Source: Thelonectria olida
Lineage: Eukaryota; Ascomycota; Sordariomycetes; Hypocreales; Nectriaceae
Assembly: GCA_020736575.1 (NCBI GenBank)
Contig: JAGPYM010000040.1
Span: 234,993 to 298,992, forward strand
Direction of reading: 5' to 3'
Length of the DNA: 64,000 nucleotides
Each line of letters starts with the position of its first letter. The stretch's first letter is position 1. Shown here piece after piece: positions 12,026-21,699 of the stretch. A program made the position numbers and the translations under genes. Below the pieces are notes generated by a model. That model saw only the letters and a program-made list of their open reading frames with translations, searched no databases and was not told the origin of the DNA.

Positions 12026-13041
12026 TATGGCAGCCTATAGGGGTCACTGTTGCAAAACCCCCAAAAGCTTACCCAAGACACAAATTGGGCCTAGACGACG
12101 AACATCCCACCCCACAGTACATGGAGCCATGTACCTCACTATATAATTTCTTGAATTTTTGGCGCTGGGGCTGCTGCAACGACCGCGAGAGGGACGCAGC
12201 GGACCAGCAGGGAGCAGTTCAGCACATTCAGGCATTTCGGGATCGAATTCACGTACTAAATCTTCCAATCAAAGCTAGACCACCGTATTCTACAGAGGCA
12301 ACCTGCCTCTGAGACCTCCGCTGCAGAGTTATTGAGGTTCTAGTCTCCAAGCTCACGAAGGCGGTTGATGTTGCCCGCTTAGAGCGAGTGCGTTCCTTTG
12401 TAGACTGTCAGGTGTTGCCTTTATAGTTCTGTAAATAACAATGTAACCTTTTGTCGTGGCAGATGAGGATCGCTAGAACTGGTCGGGTATATAACCGCTC
12501 TATGATAGATAATTAAGTACATGTGGCTAAAAATGTTAGTAATAGTATCCGTCAAATTGATGAAATTCTCAGACAAACATATTTCAGTACACAAATATTT
12601 CAAACCCTAAGGCCCCTAACACGTAAATAAAACCCCATTGCCGCCAGGCAAGAGCTGTTACGGGTCGCTATCTCGCTCGCTCGTTCCTTCATTTAACGTT
12701 TACGAGATGGCATTCCCGCCCATAGTCTGTGGCCAGCCTCTCGGGTAGCTAACGTCGACACCGCACTTGTCCTCTGCTGGCTTATCGCGTTTTGCTCGCA
12801 CACAGGAAATAGCTGCTACCAAAATGGAGGAGTCAAAAGTCTGAATTTCTCCGAATTAAACTTGACTCCATCAAGAAGCAAAAGCTTCAGGCCTGCTGGG
12901 AGGGACTCGGAAGCGCTCCGAGCGAGTCCGCAGCTGGTCCGTAGTACCTGCTTCACCCTGACGCGGGGTATCGAAATGCCCACGACGGTGGGGCGCAAAA
13001 TGACAGGGGAGTTTTGCAACAGTGTGCCCTATAGGCCTCCG
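12026..13041. mobile_element. ~1-kb TIR element, no recognised transposase
   Basis: The two ends are imperfect inverted repeats of about 40 bp sharing GCCTATAGGG and CACTGTTGCAAAAC. Flanking bases TGGCTACG (12018-12025) and TAGCTACG (13042-13049) form an 8-bp target duplication with one mismatch, matching the hAT-A sequence TGGCTACGGGACGC at that point. A plus-strand frame (12085-12312) is open but unrecognised. It is probably a non-autonomous hAT-like element. Confidence 0.6.
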
Positions 13042-13134
13042 TAGCTACGGAACCGTCAACAGTAAAGCAGCCCGAGCGAAGAACGACGATCGGGAGGAAA
13101 TCTCTATATCTCTATATCTTCTTACTTCAAAGAG

Positions 13135-14487
13135 TTGTGCTGTGGTGGACCACCCTGCATCATGAGTGCCCTGGCGAGTGCGGGGACCGTGGTGGGGCCG
13201 CGGGGTCCCATATCGACGCCAACAGGGCGCCGTGTCATGAAACGCAAAATTGACGACCAAGGGAAGGAATCGAACAAAAGCAGCCGATATGCAACAAGAA
13301 CGACGACGAACGCGAAAACAATTGAAGTGGAATGCGCGACCGACATAAGAAATGGAAACAGCAGCGACAGCACCGACGAGGGAGGCGCGACGCTCCAGAG
13401 TGCGTTGGATTTGTTGGGCCAGTACCGCACTGAGTTCCAAGGGATGAAGGAGGCGATCAAGGAGCAGAGCGAAACCATACGTAGCCAGCAAGAGACCATC
13501 CGAGAGTTGAAGGAAGCAGCCGAGGGGCAGCAGAACTGTATTCGAGATTTGAGCCAACGATTCGAGGACGCCAAGCAGCAGATGGGCCATGACCTGAAGC
13601 GAGCACACGAGCTACTTGAAGCTATCGCAGCGCGCGCCCCAGCTACCCCGCCGGTCTCTTTCGCTGACGTCACACGTTCATCGCCCTCATCCGAACCTAG
13701 CAATGTGAGGACGAAGGTCTCTAACAACACCTTGGCATCGTCTTTGGCAAATGCGTTCTATTGCACGATCGACACGTCGCGGGTTGAAGAGCATGACAGA
13801 GATCGGGCACAGCTAGGAGCAATCCGGCAAGCCATCGAGGGCGAGATGAGGGCAAAGGATGGCCAGGCGGCCTGGAGATGCGCGGCAGTTGTAAGGGATG
13901 CCCGGAACATAGAGAGGGTCAAGGTCATCTGCAGAGATGAAGACGAGTTGAAGCAGGTCAAGGACGCCGCGCAGAAGACGGCGGTTGTGGGAGTGAGGGT
14001 GATGAGAGACCAGCTCTACCCGGTGAAGGTGGACAACGCCAACCGAACTGCGGTGCTGGACGCAGAAGGGAATGTCCTACCTGGGGCGGCTGAAGCGCTC
14101 GGCGCCGAGAATAACGTCGATATTGCCAAAATCTCATGGTTGAGCAATAAGGAGTCGGGAAAAGCGTACGGGTCGATGGTGGTGTACGTCACGAAGGGGA
14201 AGGACGCGAAGCGGCTCGTGGACGGTCGCTACTTTGATCTAGCCGGGGAATCAGCGTGCGCAAACGTCTTCGAACCACGCAAGGGACCAGTACAGTGCTA
14301 CAACTGCCAAGAGATTGGCCACAAGTCGTTCCGGTGCAAGAACCCTCAGATTTGCGGAAGATGCGCGAAACCGGGACATCACCACAGGGAGTGCCAGGAG
14401 GTGGAACCGAAGTGCGTGCTGTGCGGCGGGCCACACGAATCGTTCAGTCGGAACTGCCGTGTGCGGAACGCACGCAGCGATGTGTAA
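13135..14487 (+). CDS. LINE ORF1, gag-like nucleic-acid-binding protein
   Basis: The ORF of 450 codons is intact. The N-terminal third is basic, followed by a long Gln/Glu-rich coiled coil at about residues 80-165 (EAIKEQSETIRSQQETIREL). The C-terminus has three CCHC zinc knuckles at about residues 382-445: CYNCQEIGHKSFRC, CGRCAKPGHHHREC and CVLCGGPHESFSRNC. This is the standard ORF1 of Tad/I-type LINEs, which coats the element RNA. The first plausible Met is 13162; the frame is open from 13135. The stop overlaps the ORF2 start in ATGTGTAA (14480-14487), suggesting coupled re-initiation. Confidence 0.85.
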   Translation: MCCGGPPCIMSALASAGTVVGPRGPISTPTGRRVMKRKIDDQGKESNKSSRYATRTTTNAKTIEVECATDIRNGNSSDSTDEGGATLQSALDLLGQYRTEFQGMKEAIKEQSETIRSQQETIRELKEAAEGQQNCIRDLSQRFEDAKQQMGHDLKRAHELLEAIAARAPATPPVSFADVTRSSPSSEPSNVRTKVSNNTLASSLANAFYCTIDTSRVEEHDRDRAQLGAIRQAIEGEMRAKDGQAAWRCAAVVRDARNIERVKVICRDEDELKQVKDAAQKTAVVGVRVMRDQLYPVKVDNANRTAVLDAEGNVLPGAAEALGAENNVDIAKISWLSNKESGKAYGSMVVYVTKGKDAKRLVDGRYFDLAGESACANVFEPRKGPVQCYNCQEIGHKSFRCKNPQICGRCAKPGHHHRECQEVEPKCVLCGGPHESFSRNCRVRNARSDV

Positions 14488-17400
14488 GACGTTCCGCATC
14501 CTACAGCTTAATGTACGAAAGCGAGAACCGGTACAACAAAGTTTGATGAACGACGCAGACCTCAAGGACTACGGAGTGCTGGCGGTCTCCGAACCGTATG
14601 CAAAGAAGATCGACGGCAAGGTGGTAACAAGCCCTGCGGGGCACAGCAACTGGACGAGGATGATACCGACGCGCACGCACGATGCGCCCTGGCCGATCCG
14701 AAGCATGCTTTGGGTGCGAAGCGACATTGAGGCGGAGCAGGTACCGATACCATCAGCAGATCTCACGGCAGCAGTGCTTCGACTTCTAGAGAGAGACATC
14801 CTGGTGGTGTCAGTGTACGTGAAGGGGAAGAACACAGAGGCACTGACATCTACAATTAGAGAGCTGCATGGCCTGATCCAGCGATTCCGTAATGGCACCG
14901 GTACGCGTACGGACGTGGTGCTGGCTGGAGACTTCAATCGCCACGACCTACTCTGGACCGGAGACGAGGTGTCAGCAAGAAGACAAGGCGAAGCCGAGCC
15001 AATCGTCGACCTGATGAACGAGCATGGCCTCTGCAGCCTCCTTCCGAGGGGAACGAAGACGTGGCAAGGCCCGGACAAAGAGAGCACCATCGACTTGGTG
15101 CTCGCAACGTCGGAATTGGCAGACGAGATGCTGACGTGCGCCCCCATCCGACCGATCATGGGTCAGACCATAGAGCGATCCAGACGATATTTGACATCGC
15201 GATGCCCGAGAGGATCATGACCCAAAGATTTTGTTCAAGAATGCTCCTTGGACTCTTATAGGAGCTAGAGTGGAAGATAACCTCCGGCCGCTCCCCTGGG
15301 CTGTCGACGTGCAGACGCAGACGGACCAGCTGATGCGAGTCGTCCTAGAGGCAATTCGCGAGCTGACGCCTCGAGCACAACCTCCACCGTACGCGAAACG
15401 CTGGTGGACAAAGGACCTAACACGACTGCGGCGGGCATATACGTTCTGGCGGAACCAAGCGAGGGCGCAACGGCGAGCAGGTCAATCGCGACCAGACCTG
15501 GAACGACGAGCCAAGGAAGCAGCCAAGGAGTACCACGACGTCATACGGAGTCAGAAGAAAGCACACTGGGACGACTTCCTGGCCGATGATGTCAACATCT
15601 GGAAGGCAGCCAAGTATCTCGAACCTAGCAAGGACACCATGGGCGACAAGGTGCCACCATTAAAGAGGAGAGATGGATTTATGGCCAAAGATAAGGCAGA
15701 ACAAACCGAGGAGCTGCTCAGCACTTTCTTTCCTCCCTGCCAGCGAAAATCAAAGATGAAGGGGTGCGGCCACAGCGGAAAGCGGTGCCCATGCCGGGCT
15801 TAACCCTGGAAGAAATCGAGGAAAAGGTCATGGCAGCAAAACCGTGGAAAGCACCTGGCGACGATGGCCTCCCGGCGATGGTGTGGAGACGACTCTGGCC
15901 GGTGGTAAAGTACCGGGTTTTTGCTCTTTTCGACGCGTCACTCAGAGACGGCATAGTGCCTTCCCAATGGAGAAGTGCGAAAATTATCCCGCTGAAGAAG
16001 CCGGACAGGGGAGACTACACGGTAGCGAAGGCGTGGCGACCAATATCGCTTTTGTCAACACTCGGTAAAATAATAGAAGCGGTCGTCGCTGAGCGCATCT
16101 CCTATGCGGTAGAGACTTACGGGCTCCTGCCCGCAAACCACTTCGGAGCGAGGAAGCGACGGTCAGCAGAGCAAGCGCTCCTGCTCCTGCAGGAACAAAT
16201 CTACAAGGCATGGAGAGCTCGCAAAGTGCTAAGCCTGATCAGTTTCGATGTCAAAGGCGCCTACAACGGAGTGTGCAAAGAGCGATTACTCGAGAGGATG
16301 AAGGCGAGAGGGATACCAGACAGACTGGTCAGGTGGATGGACGCCTTCTGCTCCGGACGAACAGCCTCGGTGGTGGTGAACGGATACACGTCTGAGCAGC
16401 GGGAGCTACCCCAAGCAGGTCTCCCTCAGGGATCGCCGCTGTCACCGGTCTCGTTCCTCTTCTTCAACGCAGATTTGGTGCAGAGAAGGATTAAGGCGGA
16501 AGGTGGCTCAATTGCATTCGTGGACGACTACTCGGCCTGGGTGACCGGCCCGACTGCGGAGGCGAACCGGGCAGGTATTCAGTCGATCATTAACGAAGCG
16601 CTCGAGTGGGAGAGACGCAGCGGCGCAACGTTTGAAGCGGACAAGACGACAGTCATCCACTTCACGCGTGTCTCCGCGCGCAACAGTGACCTGCCGTTTT
16701 TGATCAAGGGGAATGAGGTCAAGCCTAAAAGCAGTGCAAAAATTCTGGGAGTGGTCATGGACGTGGGCCTGCGGTACCAGGAGCACATGGCTAGAGCCGC
16801 CGCCAAGGGACTCACCGCCGCCATGTGCCTCAGAAGGTTGAAGATGCTATCACCGAGGGTGGCGAGACAGCTATTCGTAGCGACAGTCGCGCCGGCAATG
16901 GACTATGCCTCCAATGTCTGGACGCACGCTCGCCGCGCAAGAGAAGCTGCCTGGCTGAACAAAGCCCAGTTAGTGGGAGCGCAGGCAATTACAGGAGCGT
17001 TCCGTACTGTCGCAACGGCGGTGGCCGAGGCTGAAGCCAGTATCCAGACGGTAGAGGAACGACACAGCCAAGCCGCAACGAGGTTCTGCATCAACCTTCG
17101 GACCCTTCCGAAGACACACCCGCTGGCAGCTTTGAAGAACAAGGCAAGCAGGCGATTCATATCACCAATGCAGAAGATTGTCTCGGCTGTGGAAAGGGTC
17201 CATATGGATCGAATGGAGGTTATCCATGAGTATGCGTTGCCGCCATGGACCAGCCGCATCCCAGTGGTAGGCGAGGACGACCTAGCGAAGGCGGCCAAGG
17301 CACCAAACGGCGTCGAGGGCATCATCATAGCAACGTCTAGCTCGCAGAAGGGCGGTATAGTGGGAATGGGAGGCGTCGTGTGCGACGCGACTCGCAACGG

Positions 17401-18255
17401 CGCAGGCGAGGTAGTTGCCAGCTATTCCGTCACTCTGGGCCCGGAGACGAGCAGAATCCGTATACGGCGGAGCTAGCAGCAATAGCGATGGCGCTGGAGT
17501 GCACGCCGCCCAGGCTTCCTTTTCGGGACGTAACCGTCATGACGAGCAACCGCTCGGCCGCGGAAGTGATCAGGAGGCCTCGGCAGCAATCCGGTCAATG
17601 CACTATCCGTCAGATATACGACCGCACCAAGTGCCTTCGGAAAAGAGGCTGTTCTGTTAGAGTCATGTGGGTGCCGGCTAAGGCCGAAGGTTTTGCATTG
17701 GGACCGATGGCCAAGGCAGCAGCGCAGAGAGCTACCAAAGCAGAGTGCATGGTAGAGACACCGTCGTACCAAGCAAGGTCTACAACACTTCGACTGGCGC
17801 TCCTCCAACAACGGCAGTGTGGGCGACTTCCGGAAGGGGTTGGACAGTACTCAAAGCGCATCGACAAGGCGCTGCCGGGCAAGCACACCCGTGCACTATA
17901 CGACTCGCTAAAAAGAAAAGAATCGGACGTGATAGCCCAGCTTCGGACCGGGATGGCGCGACTGAACAGTTATCTTCACAGGATAGGGGCAGCGGAATCG
18001 GACATATGCGACTGTGGACAAGCAGCAGAGACGATTGAGCACTTCCTCTTCCGATGCAAAAAGTGGGAAATGCAACGGGAAGTCATGTTTAAATGCTCAC
18101 GAACAAAGATTGGGAATTTGTCGTTCTTCTTGGGAGGAAAAGCTGCGTCGGATAACGAAAAGTGGAAGCCGAACACGCAGGCCGTGCGTGCGGCAATCAA
18201 ATTTGCTATCGCGACAAACAGGCTCGATGCGGACCAGCGGCCTTCGGCAAACTAA
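14480..18255 (+). pseudogene. LINE ORF2 (endonuclease, RT, RNase H), frameshifted
   Basis: The ATG at 14480 opens MCKTFRILQLNVRKREP. An AP-like endonuclease follows (LAGDFNRHDLLW, then SDHRAIQT). The reverse transcriptase spans about 15800-16800: KAWRPISLLSTLGK, FDVKGAYN, GLPQGSPLSPV and an FVDD active-site box. RNase H follows (QNPYTAELAAIAMAL), and then the terminal CDCGQAAETIEHFLFRC cluster. The frame changes four times, near 15165, 15228, 15740 and 17447, so this copy cannot make ORF2 as one protein. The FVDD box differs from the commoner F/YADD. Confidence 0.85.
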
Positions 18256-19174
18256 TCTCTAGCGTGCGACTATACTAACAAAAAGCAGCCTCGATTTTGG
18301 CAGACCGTGCTTCAGCTGCCGAGGATAGGATGCTGAACACTTGCAGAATTTGGCCTTCAAGCAGGCCTGTCATGGAAAAAGCAGCGACGAGGTTGAGCAG
18401 CAAGCGATGAGACGACGATCCGTGGGGCTTGGGGTGTCAGGAACGAAATGTACTGAAATGTGAACTAGATTGTGCCAAGGCCTTATAGGGACTTCCCTCC
18501 GGGCGAAATAAAATCCATCCATCCGTAGCTACGGGACGCTAAGAACAGTGTCCGGGAATTCTTTGAACAACAGTATCCACGTGAGGAGCAGTCCGAGACA
18601 GCGAGAACCGTGATAGGAAAAGTGATGCGGCAAGACGAGCCCAGTCAATTTGACCAGTGGATGCAGAGCTACGATCGGTACATGATGGAGGAAGAAGATG
18701 AGCTTGGAGTTTATATGAGGCAAGGGCCAGTCCGGCGAGAGAACTTGAACCCCATTCTATGGTGGAAGGATCACTAAGAAGAATATCCACGTCTGAGCAA
18801 GTTTGCCCTCGACATCCTGGCAATTCCTGCTATGTCTGTCGATCCTGAGCGGACGTTTAGTGTCACAAAGTTGACAGTAAGCTCGCAAAGGCACAGCTTA
18901 AGCCCCGAGATAATAGAGGAAATACAGTGCCTACGGAATTGGCTAGGCCATCAAGCGATCACTGTGGGCGAGGTCGTCAGCTTTGGTGGGGACCTGATGG
19001 GTTGGGATGGAGGGGAGGCGTGAGAGTACCAATAGCTTCATCCTGGCCTCAGGTCAGCGCTTTCAATTCAAGTATATCAATTCAAATCAAGTTAAGTAAG
19101 TTCACGGACGATTTTATTTCAAGTAATCAAGTTACACCCCCGAACTTGACTTACTTGAATTGAAGTCAGCGCTG

Positions 19175-21154
19175 ACGTCAGGCCATGCGTCACATTGCGG
19201 AAAATCACGTATTCTATAGAGATCAGATCAAAGGCCAACTAGCAATCGCGTCTTCGCCTATTCACATCTCCACCGATCTCTGGACATCGCCACATCGCCA
19301 TGCTCTACTGACTGTTTGTGCTCAATGGGTTGATCAGGACTATCAGCTGCAGAAGTCACTTCTAGGACTACCGGAATGTCGCGACAACCACTCTGGAGAG
19401 TGGCAAGCTGATCTCATTATGAGTATTCTCGAGATGTTCGGAATCATGTCAAAACTCGGCTATCACACCGGGGATAACGCTACGTCAAACGACATATGTC
19501 TGGAGTCCATAGCACGTCGATTGAAAGAGAATCTTGATGTAAGTTGGCGGCCGTTTTTGATGGACTAATCTAATGATGAGCGTTAGATCGACTATGACCC
19601 CCAAAAACGCCGCATCCGCTGCATCGGCCACATCATCAATCTCTCCCTTCAAGCCTTCCTTCTCGGGTCGTCGAATGAAGCCCTCATCGCCGCACTTGAA
19701 GCCGCATCTGAAGTCACTAGTGAAGACCTGTTAATTCGCTTCTCTCAGGCCCTCACCACCAGAAGCCGTAGAGGACGTAGACGTCTCTCGAGATCGGACG
19801 TTGATGAGGACTATCTAGGCATTGAGGGCATACCTGCGCTACGTAAACTGCACGGTCTGGCTGTTTGGGCACGCTGCTTATCGCTTAATAGCCAGCTGTG
19901 GGACGATGAAATCGGTTTGCGACTAGGGATCGATAATGAGACGCGGTGGTCTTCATGGTATTATGTCCTCGATAAGCTTTTTAAAAAGAAGTCGCAGATC
20001 GTTCAATTCATGCATGAACACGAGCAGATCCTCAGAGACAATCGATTGATAGCGGCTGATTGGGATTTGCTTCAGAAAGCGTACCTATTTCTCTAACCCT
20101 TTGATGGGGCCATATTGTGCGCTGAGGGCAATAAAGCATCTCTTTCATAGTTATTATTTCTAATGGACTGCCTTCTTTCTCATTATGAAAACGAGAAGGT
20201 GAGCCGTTTCATTGCGAGGGAGCGAGGACATCATATCGCTGGTCTTAACAGCTAAGATAGATGCTAATACGATTATAGCGGCACTACAGCGCACCCGAGA
20301 CACGCGATGAACGCATGTTATATGCCATCGATATGGGCTGGTTTATTATGAATAAATACTACACTATGACCGAGGATGTTCCCGTTTATTCCGCCGCTCT
20401 CCTTCTCGACCCTTCGAAACGAGACGCCTATATTAAGCAGAACTGGCCGGATGAGTGGTACGACAACGCAATTGGCGGAGCACAAGCGATTTGGGAGGAA
20501 GAATACAATATTGAGCTCCCTACTAAGCCTCCGGCCGCTCCGAGCGCTGTCCCGGACTTTGTGGAACATGAGAGTAATAAACTAGCTCAGTTGGCAAGGA
20601 ATATGAAGGTAAAGACCGCCATATTGCGTTGTGAGGATGATTTCATGACCTTTATTACCGCTCAACCCATAGAGATCGATTCTACGCCGCTTCAATGGTG
20701 GTGCGCATCTGAGCAGCGGAGAAGATATCCACGACTTAGCCGCATGGCCATCGCGATACTCTCCATCTCACCAGAGTCGTCCGAGCCAGAGAGAGCCTTC
20801 TCTGGGGCGCGCAAGACATGCTCATGGGATAGGCTTGTTGAGATCCATGGTTTAACGGATCAATGGCTATTCCGATCCATTGGTGGCTGGGATGTAGATG
20901 TCTTCTTGTCAATAGCTTCCGCTAGTTAGCGCTAGTCTTTCTCCTTCAATCAACACAATATGCTCATTTCAACAAGGCTGCGGATTAAATGTGCAAATAT
21001 TGAGAGGGTAGAGTGTATAGGCAGCTGGTTGCGCGAAGGTCATATCATGCCTACATCCCGCGGTGGATTTGGGTTACCGATGATGTTTTCCGCATTAAAA
21101 GATGATCTTACTGATTCAGATGACGATTTAGAAGACAGGGAGGATATTGACTGA
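19175..21154 (+). pseudogene. hAT transposase C-terminal half
   Basis: It begins at the hAT-A right end with RHIAENHVFYRDQIKGQL, then the catalytic-core block SSPIHISTDLWTSPHRHALL. It continues through CIGHIINLSLQAFLLG and DNETRWSSWY to the C-terminal dimerisation domain YPRLSRMAIAILSISPESSE and ANIERVECIGSWLREG. Introns at 19539-19586 and about 20200-20279 have good GT-AG signals. Two stops near 20094-20150 look like CAA/CAG to TAA/TAG changes. A 139-bp LTR-like insertion (20836-20974) splits SWDR/LRIKC. Residues overlap the end of the 6085-6851 half by about 20 positions, so the two need not be one element. Confidence 0.75.
20836..20974 (+). mobile_element. 139-bp solo LTR (Copia-like)
   Basis: It begins TGTTGAGATC and ends CTCATTTCAACA (TG...CA), with a 5-bp target duplication AGGCT at 20831-20835 and 20975-20979. 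Removing it restores the transposase reading SWDRLRIKC. The last 12 bases, CTCATTTCAACA, are the same as the end of the Copia LTRs at 24505 and 30049 read in the element's own direction; the interior differs. It is therefore a related but distinct family. Confidence 0.75.
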
Positions 21155-21405
21155 TATAGAATAGAGTCGTTAAATTAATTGTTTGATTTCATCGCCTCAT
21201 TGGCCCACTATCGTGTTCCTTATCCTGTTATCCTGTTATCTTATCCTGTTATCCTGTAATCTGTATTTTTTCTTATCTTGTTCTGTTTAACATGTTAATG
21301 GATTTCTTAACATGTTATACAGGTTGCCCATGTATGCCCCGACCCGCACGATGATGATGATCGTCAACGTCACAATCAGCACCCGTACCCCTCCCTCTTT
21401 CTCTA

Positions 21406-21621
21406 CTACTTCCTAGACGCCCAGGTTAGCCTCCGCGCCAGATCGGCTCTCTCCTCCCTCGCATCGCGACAAACACGACACTCGCTTTGAACCACCTCGC
21501 CTGTCACCTTCGACACGAACTTGCCGCACATGGCCCAGCACAGCCTCATCCCCACGGGCTGCTCGCCCACGCGCCGCCCGCATACCTGGCAGATGAGCGT
21601 GCCTAGGTTGGCGAAGCACAT
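21406..21621 (-). CDS. Small Cys-rich protein, unrecognised
   Basis: Starting at the Met at 21621, 71 codons contain regularly spaced cysteines (CQVCGRR, CWAMCGK, CRVCRDAREER), suggesting a small zinc-binding domain. The open frame continues upstream to 21690 but enters sequence next to the truncated end of the Fot element. It may be a real small gene, or the surviving end of a gene cut by transposon insertion. I do not recognise a family. Confidence 0.3.
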   Translation of the reverse strand: MCFANLGTLICQVCGRRVGEQPVGMRLCWAMCGKFVSKVTGEVVQSECRVCRDAREERADLARRLTWASRK

Positions 21622-21699
21622 GCTGGTCCTTTGGTGTATTTGCGTGTTCTCAGCGGGGGAAAAAAGGGTGTTTTCAATCCCCCCCATCATTCTTATAGT

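Larger units (their letters stand above)
13051..18532 (+). mobile_element. Full-length Tad-type LINE
   Basis: A 5.48-kb non-LTR retrotransposon flanked by CCGTAGCTACGG (13039-13050 and 18533-18544). It has a short 5' UTR, gag-like ORF1, an ORF2 with endonuclease, reverse transcriptase and RNase H, and a 3' UTR ending in an AAATAAAATCCATCCATCC tail (tandem CCAT). The duplicated target includes the right flank of the 12026-13041 TIR element, so the LINE is the later insertion. Confidence 0.85.
8258..19023 (+). pseudogene. hAT-A transposase, inactivated copy
   Basis: This is a close relative of the 834-residue transposase at 35924-38487. The BED finger exon is 8258-8619. The body follows after the same 59-nt intron as far as the LINE insertion at 10319, and the C-terminal part, including the dimerisation domain, resumes after 18540. 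Five premature stops relative to the intact copy are visible: TGA 9127, TAA 9412, TAG 9647, TAG 9992 and TAA 18775. All are C-to-T or G-to-A changes, and there is a small insertion near 9500. Apart from these, codon-level similarity is very high, so the damage is recent and RIP-like. Confidence 0.85.
7911..19174 (+). mobile_element. hAT-A copy 1, split by three nested elements
   Basis: Left end CAGTGCAGACCTCAATTC (7911) and right end ...GAAGTCAGCGCTG (19174) match the ends of the intact hAT-A at 35539-38638, including subterminal CAAGTA repeats. The hAT sequence runs 7911-10319 and resumes at about 18540-19174. The gap contains a LINE fragment (10320-12005), a TIR element (12026-13041) and a full-length LINE (13051-18532). 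The bases directly outside the ends (GAGCTTCT and ACGTCAGG) are not a target duplication, unlike the intact copy, so one end may have been rearranged. Confidence 0.85.

Noticed and set aside
21200..21260. TATCCTGT short tandem repeats as a possible CRISPR-like or satellite array
   Set aside because: Only a few imperfect copies of an 8-13-bp simple repeat in an AT-rich stretch; CRISPR is not expected in a fungal nucleus.
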